Assembly (NCBI GenBank): GCA_946800325.1
Contig: OX326958.1
Coordinates: 59,947,793 to 60,011,792, forward strand
DNA length: 64,000 nt
From: Luzula sylvatica
Taxonomy: Eukaryota > Streptophyta > Magnoliopsida > Poales > Juncaceae
Direction of reading: 5' to 3'
Positions 13,683 to 26,700 of this stretch are shown piece by piece. Below the pieces are notes generated by a model, which was not told where the DNA came from, made no database searches, and saw only the letters and a list, made by a program, of their open reading frames with translations. Every line of letters begins with the position of its first letter. The first letter of the stretch is position 1. A program made the translations under genes and the position numbers.

Positions 13683-16600
13683 GTATCTTTTACTACAAAA
13701 CTTTTCACCAAATTTCACAAACACTAAGAAAGCTTGTTTTTCGATTCAAAACAAGATTTTTACTCTTTGAGGAGTTCAAATAACGTGTTTTTAGATCACT
13801 TGTATCGTATCTTTTACTACATAACTTTTCACCAAATTTCACAAACACTAAGAAAGTTTGTTTTTCGATTTCAAAACAAGATTTTAACGCTTTGAGGAGT
13901 TCAAATAACGTGTTTTTAGATCATGTGTATCGTATCTTTTAGCACATAACTTTTCACCAAATATCACAAAAACTAAGAAAGTTTGTTTTTCGATTCAAAA
14001 CAAGATTTTAAAGCTTTGAGGAGTTAAAATAACATGTTTTTAGATCATTTGTATCGTATCTTTTAGTACATAACTTTTCACCAAATTTCACAAACACTAA
14101 GAAAGTGTGTTTTTCGATTCAAAACAAGATTTTAACGCTTTGAGGAGTTCAAATAACGTGTTTCTAGATCATTTGTATCGTATCTTTTACTACATAACTT
14201 TTCACCAAATTTCACAAACACTAAGAAAGTTTTTTTTTCGATTCAAAACAAGATTTTAACGCTTTGACGAGTTCAAATAACGTGTTTTTAGATCATTTAT
14301 ATCGTATCTTTTACTACATAACTTTTCACCAAATTTCACAAACACCAAGAAAGTTTGTTTTTCGATTCAAAACAAGATTTTAATGCTTTGAGGTGTTCAA
14401 ATAACGTGTTTTTAGATCATTTGTGTCGTATCTTTTAGTACATAACTTTTCACCAAATCTCCCATACACTAATAAAGTTTGTTTTTCAATTCAAAACAAA
14501 CATTTAACGCTTTGAGGAGTTCAAATAACGAGTTTTTAGATCATTTGTATCGTATCTTTTAGTACATAAGTTTTCACCAAATTTCACAAACACTAAGAAA
14601 GTTTGTTTTTCGATTCAAAACAAGATTTTAAAGCATTGAGGTGTTCAAATAACATGTTTTTAGATCATTTGTATCTTATCTTTTAGTACATAACTTTTCA
14701 CCAAATTACACAAACACTAAGAAAGTTTGTTTTTCGATTCAAAACAAGATTTTAACGCTTTGAGGAGTTCAAATAACGTGTTTTTAGATCATTTGTATCG
14801 TATCTTTTACTACAAAACTTTTCACCAAATTTCACAAACACTAAGAAAGTTTGTTTTTCGATTTCAAAACAAGATTTTAACGCTTTGAGGAGTTCAAATA
14901 ACGTGTTTTTAGATCATTTGTATCGTATCTTTTAGTACATAACTTTTCACCAAATTTTACAAACACAAAGAAAGTTTGTTTTTCGATTCAAAACAAGATT
15001 TTAAAGCATTGAGGTGTTCAAATAACATGTTTTTAGATCATTTGTATCTTATCTTTTAGTACATAACTTTTCACCAAATTACACAAACACTAAGAAATTT
15101 TGTTTTTCGATTCAAAACAAGATTTTACCGCTTTGAGGAGTTCAAATAACGTGTTTCTAGATCATTTGTATCGTATCTTTTACTACAAAACTTTTCACCA
15201 AATTCCACAAACACTAAGAAAGCTTGTTTTTCGATTCAAAACAAGATTTTAACGCTTTGAGGAGTTCAAATAACTTGTTTCTAGATCATTTGTATCGTAT
15301 CTTTTACTACATAACGTTTCACCAAATTTCACAAACACTAAGAAAGTTTGTTTTTCGATTCAAAACATGATTTTAACGCTTTGAGGAGTTCAAATAACGT
15401 GTGTTTAGATCATTTGTATCGTATCTTTTACTACATAACTTTTCACCAAATTTCACAAACACTAAGAGACTTTGTTTTTCGATTCAAAACAAGATTTTAA
15501 CGCTTTGAGGTGTTCAAATAACATGTTTTTAGATGAGGTGTATCGTATCTTTTACTACATAACTTTTTACCAAATTTCAGAAACGCTAAGAAAGTTTGTT
15601 TTTCGATTCAAAACAAGATTTTAACGCTTTGAGGAGTTCAAATAACATGTTTTTAGATCATTTGTATCATATCTTTTACTACATAACTTTTCAGCAAATT
15701 TCACAAACAAAGAAAGTTTGTTTTTCGATTCAAAACAAGATTTTAACGCTTTGAGGAGTTCAAATAATGTGTTTTTAGATCATTTGTATCGTATCTTTTA
15801 CTACAAAACTTTTCACCAAATATCACAAAAACTAAGAAAGTTTGTTTTTCGATTCAAAACAAGATTTTAAAGCTTTGAGGAGTTAAAATAACATGTTTTT
15901 AGATCATTTGTATCGTATCTTTTAGTACATAACTTTTCACCAAATTTCACAAACACTAAGAAAGTGTGTTTTTCGATTCAAAACAAGATTTTAACGCTTT
16001 GAGGAGTTCAAATAACGTGTTTCTAGATCATTTGTATCGTATCTTTTACTACATAACTTTTCACCAAATTTCACAAACACTAAGAAATTTTTTTTTTCGA
16101 TTCAAAACAAGATTTTAACGCTTTGACGATTCAAATAACGTGTTTTTAGATCATTTATATCGTATCTTTTACTACATAACTTTTCACCAAATTTCACAAA
16201 CACCAAGAAAGTTTGTTTTTCGATTCAAAACAAGATTTTAACGCTTTGAGGTGTTCAAATAACGTGTTTTTAGATCATTTGTGTCGTATCTTTTAGTACA
16301 TAACTTTTCACCAAATCTCCCAAACACTTATAAAGTTTGTTTTTCAATTCAAAACAAACATTTAACGCTTTGAGGAGTTCAAATAACGAGTTTTTAGATC
16401 ATTTGTATCGTATCTTTTAGTACATAAGTTTTCACCAAATTTCACAAACACTAAGAAAGTTTGTTTTTCGATTCAAAACAAGATTTTAAAGCATTGAGGA
16501 GTTCAAATAACATGTTTTTAGATCAGGTGTATCGTATCTTTTACTACATAACTTTTCACCAAATTTCACAAACACTAAGAAAGTTTGTTTTTCGATTCAA

Positions 16601-17189
16601 AACAAGATTTTAACGCTTTGAGGAGTTCAAATAACGTGTTTTTAGATCATTTGTATCGTATCTTTTACTACAAAACTTTTCACCAAATGTCACAAACACT
16701 AAGAAAGCTTGTTTTTCGATTCAAAACAAGATTTTAACGCTTTGAGGAGTTCAAATAACGTGTTTTTAGATCATTTGTATCGTATCTTTTACTACATAAC
16801 TTTTCACCAAATTTCACAAACACTAAGAAAGTTTGTTTTTCGATTTCAAAACAAGATTTTAACGCTTTGAGGAGTTCAAATAACGTGTTTTTAGATCATT
16901 TGTATCGTATCTTTTAGTACATAACTTTTCACCAAATTTTACAAACACTAAGCAAGTTTGTTTTTCGATTCAAAACAAGATTTTAAAGCATTGAGGTGTT
17001 CAAATAATATGTTTTTAGATCATTTGTATCATATCTTTTAGTACATAACTTTTCACCAAATTACACAAACACTAAGAAAGTTTGTTTTTCGAGTCAAAAC
17101 AAGATTTTAACGCTTTGAGGAGTTCAGATAACAAGTTTTTAGATCAGGTGTATCGTATCTTTTACTACATAACTTTTTACCAAATTTCA

Positions 17190-18430
17190 GAAACGCTAAG
17201 AAAGTTTGTTTTTCGATTCAAAACAAGATTTTAACGCTTTGAGGAGTTCAAATAACATGTTTTTAGATCAGGTGTATCGTATCTTTTAATACATAACTTT
17301 TTACCAAATTTCAGAAACACTAAGAAAGTTTGTTTTTCGATTCAAAACAAGATTTTAACGCTTTGAGGTGTTCAAATAACATGTTTTTAGATCATTTGTA
17401 TCGTATCTTTTAGTACATAACTTTTCACCAAATTTCACAACCACTAAGAAATTTTGTTTTTCGATTCAAAACAAGATTTTAACGCTTTGAGGAGTTCAAA
17501 TAACATGTTTTTAGATGAGGTGTATCGTATCTTTTACTACATAACTTTTTACCAAATTTCAGAAACGCTAAGAAAGTTTGTTTTTCGATTCAAAACAAGA
17601 TTTTAACGCTTTGAGGAGTTCAAATAACATGTTTTTAGATCATTTGTATCATATCTTTTACTACATAACTTTTCAGCAAATTTCACAAACACTAAGAAAG
17701 TTTGTTTTTCGATTCAAAACAAGATTTTAACGCTTTGAGGAGTTCAAATAATGTGTTTTTAGATCATTTGTATCGTATCTTTTACTACAAAACTTTTCAC
17801 CAAATTTCACAAACACTAAGAAAGCTTGTTTTTCGATTCAAAACAAGATTTTTACTCTTTGAGGAGTTCAAATAACGTGTTTTTAGATCACTTGTATCGT
17901 ATCTTTTACTACATAACTTTTCACCAAATTTCACAAACACTAAGAAAGTTTGTTTTTCGATTTCAAAACAAGATTTTAACGCTTTGAGGAGTTCAAATAA
18001 CGTGTTTTTAGATCATGTGTATCGTATCTTTTAGCAGATAACTTTTCACCAAATATCACAAAAACTAAGAAAGTTTGTTTTTCGATTCAAAACAAGATTT
18101 TAAAGCTTTGAGGAGTTAAAATAACATGTTTTTAGATCATTTGTATCGTATCTTTTAGTACATAACTTTTCACCAAATTTCACAAACACTAAGAAAGTGT
18201 GTTTTTCGATTCAAAACAAGATTTTAACGCTTTGAGGAGTTCAAATAACGTGTTTCTAGATCATTTGTATCGTATCTTTTACTACATAACTTTTCACCAA
18301 ATTTCACAAACACTAAGAAAGTTTTTTTTTCGATTCAAAACAAGATTTTAACGCTTTGACGAGTTCAAATAACGTGTTTTTAGATCATTTATATCGTATC
18401 TTTTACTACATAACTTTTCACCAAATTTCA
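17190..18430 (+). repeat. 10-monomer (1,241-bp) duplication, copy 1
   Basis: The TTTTAATACATAAC landmark at about 17,284 recurs at about 18,525, an offset of 1,241 bp (10 x 124 plus the 1-bp GATTTC insertion). The copy runs from a CAGAAACGC monomer to a TTATATCG monomer. The junction near 18,425 is a hybrid in which TTTTCACCAAATTTCA passes into GAAACGC. Confidence 0.88.
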
Positions 18431-19670
18431 GAAACGCTAAGAAAGTTTGTTTTTCGATTCAAAACAAGATTTTAACGCTTTGAGGAGTTCAAATAACATG
18501 TTTTTAGATCAGGTGTATCGTATCTTTTAATACATAACTTTTTACCAAATTTCAGAAACACTAAGAAAGTTTGTTTTTCGATTCAAAACAAGATTTTAAC
18601 GCTTTGAGGTGTTCAAATAACATGTTTTTAGATCATTTGTATCGTATCTTTTAGTACATAACTTTTCACCAAATTTCACAACCACTAAGAAATTTTGTTT
18701 TTCGATTCAAAACAAGATTTTAACGCTTTGAGGAGTTCAAATAACATGTTTTTAGATGAGGTGTATCGTATCTTTTACTACATAACTTTTTACCAAATTT
18801 CAGAAACGCTAAGAAAGTTTGTTTTTCGATTCAAAACAAGATTTTAACGCTTTGAGGAGTTCAAATAACATGTTTTTAGATCATTTGTATCATATCTTTT
18901 ACTACATAACTTTTCAGCAAATTTCACAAACACTAAGAAAGTTTGTTTTTCGATTCAAAACAAGATTTTAACGCTTTGAGGAGTTCAAATAATGTGTTTT
19001 TAGATCATTTGTATCGTATCTTTTACTACAAAACTTTTCACCAAATTTCACAAACACTAAGAAAGCTTGTTTTTCGATTCAAAACAAGATTTTTACTCTT
19101 TGAGGAGTTCAAATAACGTGTTTTTAGATCACTTGTATCGTATCTTTTACTACATAACTTTTCACCAAATTTCACAAACACTAAGAAAGTTTGTTTTTCG
19201 ATTTCAAAACAAGATTTTAACGCTTTGAGGAGTTCAAATAACGTGTTTTTAGATCATGTGTATCGTATCTTTTAGCAGATAACTTTTCACCAAATATCAC
19301 AAAAACTAAGAAAGTTTGTTTTTCGATTCAAAACAAGATTTTAAAGCTTTGAGGAGTTAAAATAACATGTTTTTAGATCATTTGTATCGTATCTTTTAGT
19401 ACATAACTTTTCACCAAATTTCACAAACACTAAGAAAGTGTGTTTTTCGATTCAAAACAAGATTTTAACGCTTTGAGGAGTTCAAATAACGTGTTTCTAG
19501 ATCATTTGTATCGTATCTTTTACTACATAACTTTTCACCAAATTTCACAAACACTAAGAAAGTTTTTTTTTCGATTCAAAACAAGATTTTAACGCTTTGA
19601 CGAGTTCAAATAACGTGTTTTTAGATCATTTATATCGTATCTTTTACTACATAACTTTTCACCAAATTTC
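18431..19670 (+). repeat. 10-monomer (1,241-bp) duplication, copy 2
   Basis: This second copy of the 1,241-bp unit is essentially identical to the first, including AGCAGATAAC near 19,275 and the TTTGACGAG monomer near 19,600. After it the array continues with ACACCAAGAAAG, the normal successor of the TTATATCG monomer. The duplication therefore inserted cleanly in register. Confidence 0.88.
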
Positions 19671-22600
19671 ACAAACACCAAGAAAGTTTGTTTTTCGATT
19701 CAAAACAAGATTTTAACGCTTTGAGGTGTTCAAATAACGTGTTTTCAGATCATTTGTGTCGTATCTTTTAGTACATAACTTTTCACCAAATCTCCCAAAC
19801 ACTAATAAAGTTTGTTTTTCAATTCAAAACAAACATTTAACGCTTTGAGGAGTTCAAATAACGAGTTTTTAGATCATTTGTATCGTATCTTTTAATACAT
19901 AAGTTTTCACCAAATTTCACAAACACTAAAAAAGTTTGTTTTTCGATTCAAAACAAGATTTTAAAGCATTGAGGAGTTCAAATAACATGTTTTTAGATCA
20001 GGTGTATCGTATCTTTTACTACATAACTTTTCACCAAATTTCACAAACACTAAGAAAGTTTGTTTTTCGATTCAAAACAAGATTTTAACGCTTTGAGGAG
20101 TTCAAATAACGTGTTTTTAGATCATTTGTATCGTATCTTTTACTACATAACTTTTCACCAAATTTCACAAACTCTAAGAAAGTTTGTTTTTCGATTTCAA
20201 AACAAGATTTTAACGCTTTGAGGAGTTCAAATAACGTGTTTTTAGATCATTTGTATCGTATCTTTTAGTACATAACTTTTCACCAAATTTCACAAACATT
20301 AAGAAAGTTTGTTTTTCGATTCAAAACAAGATTTTAAAGCATTGAGGTGTTCAAATAACATGTTTTTAGATCATTTGTATCATATCTTTTAGTACATAAC
20401 TTTTCACCAAATTACACAAACACTAAGAAAGTTTGTTTTTCGATTCAAAACAAGATTTTAACGCTTTGAGGAGTTCAGATAACAAGTTTTTAGATCAGGT
20501 GTATCGTATCTTTTACTACATAACTTTTTACCAAATTTCAGAAACGCTAAGAAATTTTGTTTTTCGATTCAAAACAAGATTTTAACGCTTTGAGGAGTTC
20601 AAATAACATGTTTTTAGATCAGGTGTATCGTATCTTTTAATACATAACTTTTTACCAAATTTCAGAAACACTAAGAAAGTTTGTTTTTCGATTCAAAACA
20701 AGATTTCAACGCTTTGAGGAGTTCAAATAACGTGTTTTTAGATCATTTGTATCGTATCTTTTACTACATAACTTTTCACCAAATTTCACAAACACTAAGA
20801 AAGTTTGTTTTTCGATTCAAAACAAGATTTTAACGCTTTGAGGTGTTCAAATAACATGTTTTTAGATCATTTGTATCGTATCTTTTAGCACATAACTTTT
20901 CACCAAATTTCACAAACACTAAGAAATTTTGTTTTTCGATTCAAAACAAGATTTTAACGCTTTGAGGAGTTCAAATAACGTGTTTCTAGATCATTTGTAT
21001 GGTATCTTTTACTACATAACGTTTCACCAAATTTCACAAACACTAAGAAAGTTTGTTTTTCCATTCAAAACATGATTTTAACGCTTTGAGGAGTTCAAAT
21101 AACGTGTTTTTAGATCATTTGTATCGTATCTTTTACTACATAACTTTTCACCAAATTTCACAAACACGAAGTGAGTTTGTTTTTCGATTCAAAACAAGAT
21201 TTTAACGCTTTGAGGTGTTCAAATAGCATGTTTTTAGATCAGGTGTATCGTATCTTTTACTACATAACTTTTTACCAAATTTCAGAAACGCTAAGAAAGT
21301 TTGTTTTTCGACTCAAAACAAGATTTTAACGCTTTGAGGAGTTCAAATAACATGTTTTTAGATCATTTGTATCATATCTTTTACTACATAACTTTTCAGC
21401 AAATTTCACAAACACTAAGAAAGTTTGTTTTTCGATTCAAAACAAGATTTTAACGCTTTGAGGAGTTCAAATAACGTGTTTTTAGATCATTTGTATCGTA
21501 TCTTTTACTACAAAACTTTTCACCAAATTTCACAAACACTAAGAAAGCTTGTTTTTCGATTCAAAACAAGATTTTAACGCTCTGAGGAGTTCAAATAACT
21601 TGTTTTTAGATCTTTTTTATCGTATCTTTTACTACATAACTTTTCACCAAATTTCACAAACACTAAGAAAGTTTGTTTTTCGATTTCAAAACAAGATTTA
21701 ACGCTTTGAGGAGTTCAAATAACGTGTTTTTAGATCATTTGTATCGTATCTTTTAGTACATAACTTTTCACCAAATATCACAAAAACTAAGAAAGTTTGT
21801 TTTTTGATTCAAAACAAGATTTTAAAGCTTTGAGGAGTTAAAATAACATGTTTTTAGATCATTTGTATCGTATCTTTTAGTACATAACTTTTCACCAAAT
21901 TTCACAAACACTAAGAAAGTGTGTTTTTCGATTCAAAACAAGATTTTAACTCTTTGAGGAGTTCAAATAACATGTTTTTAGATCATTTGTATCGTATCTT
22001 TTACTACATAACTTTTCACCAAATTTCACAAACACCCAGAAAGTTTGTTTTTCGATTCAAAACAATATTTTAACGCTTCGAGGTGTTCAAATAACATGTT
22101 TTTAGATCATTTGTGTCGTATCTTTTAGTACATAACTTTTCCCCAAATTTCACAAGCACTAAGAAAGTTTGTTTTTCAATTCAAAACAAACTTTTAACGC
22201 TTTGAGGAGTTCAAATAACGTGTTTTTTAGATCATTTGTATCGTATCTTTTAGTACATAACTTTTCACCAAATTTCACAAACATTACGAAAGTTTGTTTT
22301 TCGATTCAAAACAAGATTTTAAAGCTTTGAGGAGTTCAAATAACGTGTTTCTAGATCATTTGTTTCGTATCTTTTACTACATAACTTTTCACCAAATTTC
22401 ACAAACACTAAGAAAGTTTATTTTTCGATTCGAAACAAGATATTAACGCTTTGAAGAGTTCAAATAACGGTTTCTAGATCATTTGTATGGTATCTTTTAG
22501 TACATAACTTTTCACCAAATTTCACAAACACTAAGAAAGTTTGTTTTTCGATTCAAAACAAGATTTTAACGCTTTGAGGAGTTCAAATAACGTGTTTCTA

Positions 22601-23770
22601 GATCATTTGCATCGTATCTTTTAGTACATAACTTTTCACCAAATTTCACAAACACTAAGAAAGTTTGTTTTTCGATTCAAAACAAGATTTAAACGCTTTG
22701 AGGAGTTCAAATAACGGGTTTCTAGATCATTTGTATCGTATCTTTTACTACATAACTTTTCACCAAATTACACAAACACTAAGAAAGTTTGTTTTTCGAT
22801 TCAAAACAAGATTTTAACGCTTTGAGGAGTTCAAATAACGTTTTTTTAGATCATTTATATCGTATCTTTTACTACATAACTTTTCACCAAATTTCACAAA
22901 CACCAAGAAAGTTTGTTTTTCGATTCAAAACAAGATTTTAACGCTTTGAGGTGTTCAAATAACGTGTTTTTAGATCATTTGTGTCGTATCTTTTAGTACA
23001 TAACTTTTCACCAAATCTCCCAAACACTAAGAAAGTTTGTTTTTCAATTCAAAACAAACTTTTAACGCTTTGAGGAGTTCAAATAACGTGTTTTAAGATC
23101 ATTTATATCGTATCTTTTACTACATAACTTTTCCCCAAATTTCACAAGCACTAAGAAAGTTTGTTTTTCGATTCAAAACAAGATTTTTACGCTTTGAGGT
23201 GTTCAAATAACATGTTTTTAGATCATTTGTATCGAATCTTTTAGTACATAACTTTTCACCAAATTTCACAAACACTAAGAACTTTTGTTTTTCGATTCAA
23301 AACAAGATTTTAACGCTTTGAGGAGTTCAAATAACGTGTTTCTAGATCATTTGTATCGTATCTTTTACTACATAACTTTTCACCAAATTTCACAAACACT
23401 AAGAAAGTTTATTTTTCGATTCAAAACAAGATTTTAACGCTTTGAGGAGTTCAAATAACGTGTTTTTAGATCATTTATATCGTATCTTTTACTACATAAC
23501 TTTTCACCAAATTTCATAAACACCAAGAAAGTTTGTTTTCGATTCAAAACAAGATTTTTACGCTTTGAGGTGTTCAAATAACGTGTTTTTAGATCATTTG
23601 TGTCGTATCTTTTAGTACATAACTTTTACCCAAATTTCACAAACACTAAGAAAGTTTGTTTTTCAATTCAAAACAAACTTTTAACGCTTTGAGGAGTTCA
23701 AATAACGTGTTTTTAGATCATTTGTATCGTATCTTTTACTACATAACTTTTCACCAAATTTCACAAACAC
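19671..23770 (+). repeat. Mixed monomers without a clear HOR
   Basis: About 33 monomers lie here. From 19,671 to about 21,600 their order resembles 16,400-17,900, but with more substitutions and extra monomers. From 21,600 to 23,770 the monomers carry scattered private changes: TTTCCCCAAA, GATTCGAAAC, CAATATTTTAAC, a 1-bp gain in GTGTTTTTTAG near 22,222 and a 1-bp loss in AACGGTTTCTAG near 22,465. No long exact offset was found by eye. This looks like an older, less homogenised divide between the left and middle HOR families. Confidence 0.65.
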
Positions 23771-26700
23771 TAAGAAAGTTTGTTTTTCGATTCAAAACAA
23801 AATTTTAAAGCTTTGAGGAGTTCAAATAACGTGTTTCTAGATCATTTGTTTCGTATCTTTTACTACATAACTTTTCACCAAATTTCACAAACACTAAGAA
23901 AGTTTGTTTTTCGATTCGAAACAAGATTTTAACGCTTTGAAGAGTTCAAACAACGTGTTTTCAGATCATTTGCATCGTATCTTTTAGTACATAACTTTTC
24001 ACCAAATTTCACAAACACTAAGAAAGTTTGTTTTTCGATTCAAAACAAGATTTTAACGCTTTGAGGAGTTCAAATAACGGGTTTCTAGATCATTTGTATC
24101 GTATCTTTTACTACATAACTTTTCACCAAATTTCACAAACACTAAGAAAGTTTGTTTTTCGATTCAAAACAAGATTTTAACGATTTGAGGAGTTCAAATA
24201 ACGGGTTTCTAGATCATTTGTATCGTATCTTTTACTACATAACTTTTCCCCAAATTTCACAAACACTAAGAAAGTTTGTTTTTCGATTCAAAACAAGATT
24301 TTAACGCATTGAGGTGTTCAAATAACATGTTTTTAGATCATTTGTATCGTATCTTTTAGTACATAACTTTTCACCAAATTTCACAAACACTAAGAAAGTT
24401 TGTTTTTCGATTCAAAACAAGATTTAAACGCTTTGAGGAGTTCAAATAACGGGTTTCTAGATCATTTGTATCGTATCTTTTACTACATAACTTTTCACCA
24501 AATTTCACAAACACTAAGAAAGTTTGTTTTTCGATTCAAAACAAGAATTTAACGCTTTGAGGAGTTCAAATAACGTGTTTTTAGATCATTTGCATCGTAT
24601 CTTTTACTACATAACTTTTCACCAAATTTCCCAAACACTAAGAAAGTTTGTTTTTCGATTTCAAAACAAGATTTTAACGCTTTGAGGAGTTCAAATAACG
24701 TGTTTTTAGATCATTTGTATCGTATCTTTTAGTACATAACTTTTCACGAAATTTTACAAACACTAAGAAAGTTTGTTTTTCGATTCAAAACAAGATTTTA
24801 AAGCTTTGAGGAGTTCAAATAACATGTTTTTAGATCATTTGCATCGTATCTTTTAGTACATAACTTTTCACCAAATTACACAAACACTAAAAAAGTTTGT
24901 TTTTCGATTCAAAATAAGATTTTAACCCTTTGAGGAGTTCAAATAACGTGTTTCTAGATCATTTGTTTCGTATCTTTTACTACATAACTTTTCCCCAAAT
25001 TTCACAAACACTAAGAAAGTTTGTTTTTCGATTCAAAACAAGATTTTAACGCATTGAGGTGTTCAAATAACATGTTTTTAGATCATTTGTATCGTATCTT
25101 TTAGTACATAACTTTTCACCAAATTTCACAAACACTAAGAAAGTTTGTTTTTCGATTCAAAACAAGATTTAAACGCTTTGAGGAGTTCAAATAACGGGTT
25201 TCTAGATCATTTGTATCGTATCTTTTACTACATAACTTTTCACCAAATTTCACAAACACTAAGAAAGTTTGTTTTTCGATTCAAAACAAGATTTTAATGC
25301 TTTGGGCAGTTCAAATAACGTGTTTCTAGATCATTTGCATCGTATCTTTTAGTACATAACTTTTCACCAAATTACACAAACACTAAGAAAGTTTGTTTTT
25401 CGATTCAAAATAAGATTTTAACCCTTTGAGGAGTTCAAATAACGTGTTTCTAGATCATTTGTTTCGTATCTTTTACTACATAACTTTTTACCAAATTTCA
25501 GAAACGCTAAGAAAGTTTGTTTTTCGATTCAAAACAAGATTTTAACCCTTTGAGGTGTTCAAATAACGTGTTTTTAGATCATTTGTATCGTATCTTTTAG
25601 TACATAACTTTTCACCAAATTTCACAAACACTAAGAAATTTTGTTTTTCGATTCAAAACAAGATTTTAACGCTTTGAGGAGTTCAAATAACGTGTTTTTA
25701 GATCATTTGTATCGTATCTTTTACTACATAACGTTTCACCAAATTTCACAAACACTAAGAAAGTTTGTTTTTCGATTCAAAACATGATTTTAACGCTTTG
25801 AGGAGTTCAAATAACGTGTTTTTAGATCATTTGTATCGTATCTTTTACTACATAACTTTTCACCAAATTTCACAAACACTAAGAGAGTTTGTTTTTCGAT
25901 TCAAAACAAGATTTTAACGCTTTAAGGTGTTCAAATAACATGTTTTTAGATCAGGTGTATCGTATCTTTTACTACATAACTTTTTACCAAATTTCAGAAA
26001 CGCTAAGAAAGTTTGTTTTTCGATTCAAAACAAGATTGTAACGCTTTGAGGAGTTCAAATAACATGTTTTTAGATCATTTGAATCATATCTTTTACTACA
26101 TAACTTTTCAGCAAATTTCACAAACACTAAGAAAGTTTGTTTTTCGATTCAAAACAAGATTTTAACGCTTTGAGGAGTTCAAATAACGTGTTTTTAGATC
26201 ATTTGTATCGTATCTTTTACTACATAACTTTTCACCAAATTTCACAAACACTAAGAGAGTTTGTTTTTCGATTCAAAACAAGATTTTAACGCTTTGAGGA
26301 GTTGAAATAACGTGTTTCTAGATCATTTGTATCGTATCTTTTACTACATAACTTTTCAGCAAATTTCACAAACACTAAGAAAGTTTGTTTTTCGATTCAA
26401 AACAAGATTTTAACGCTTTGAGGAGTTCAAATAACGTGTTTTTAGATCATTTGTATCGTATCTTTTACTACAAAACTTTTCACCAAATTTCACAAACACT
26501 AAGAAAGCTTGTTTTTCGATTCAAAACAAGATTTTAACGCTTTGAGGAGTTCAAATAACGTGTTTTTAGATTATTTGTATCGTATCTTATACTACATAAC
26601 TTTTAACCAAATTTCACAAACACTAATAAAGTTTGTTTTTCGATTTCAAAACAAGATTTTAACGCTTCGAGGAGTTCAAATAACGTGTTTTTAGATCATT

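Larger units (their letters stand above)
11130..18280 (+). repeat. 58-monomer segmental duplication, copy B
   Basis: This copy begins in a hybrid monomer at about 11,118-11,142, where a TTTCTAGATC monomer passes into the CAGAAACGC type. It tracks copy A until about 18,285, where copy A's continuation has the CAGAAACGC type and this copy has CACAAACAC. It keeps the monomer copy A lost (about 13,943-14,066). Private differences seen are GAGATCAAAT at about 13,648, a 1-bp deletion in GACGATTC at about 16,127 and ACTAAGCAAG at about 16,950. So few differences in 7 kb imply a recent event or strong homogenisation. Confidence 0.88.

Noticed and set aside
26509..26694. A 61-codon open frame starting with TTG, repeated at 27,998, 29,487, 33,084, 34,573, 36,062, 41,771, 44,998 and 47,110
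   Set aside because: It lies wholly inside the satellite. It is open only because the GATTTC 1-bp insertion in the second monomer shifts the frame past a stop normally found in TTTTAACG. It has no ATG start and no support as a gene; its nine copies reflect HOR duplication, not selection on a protein.
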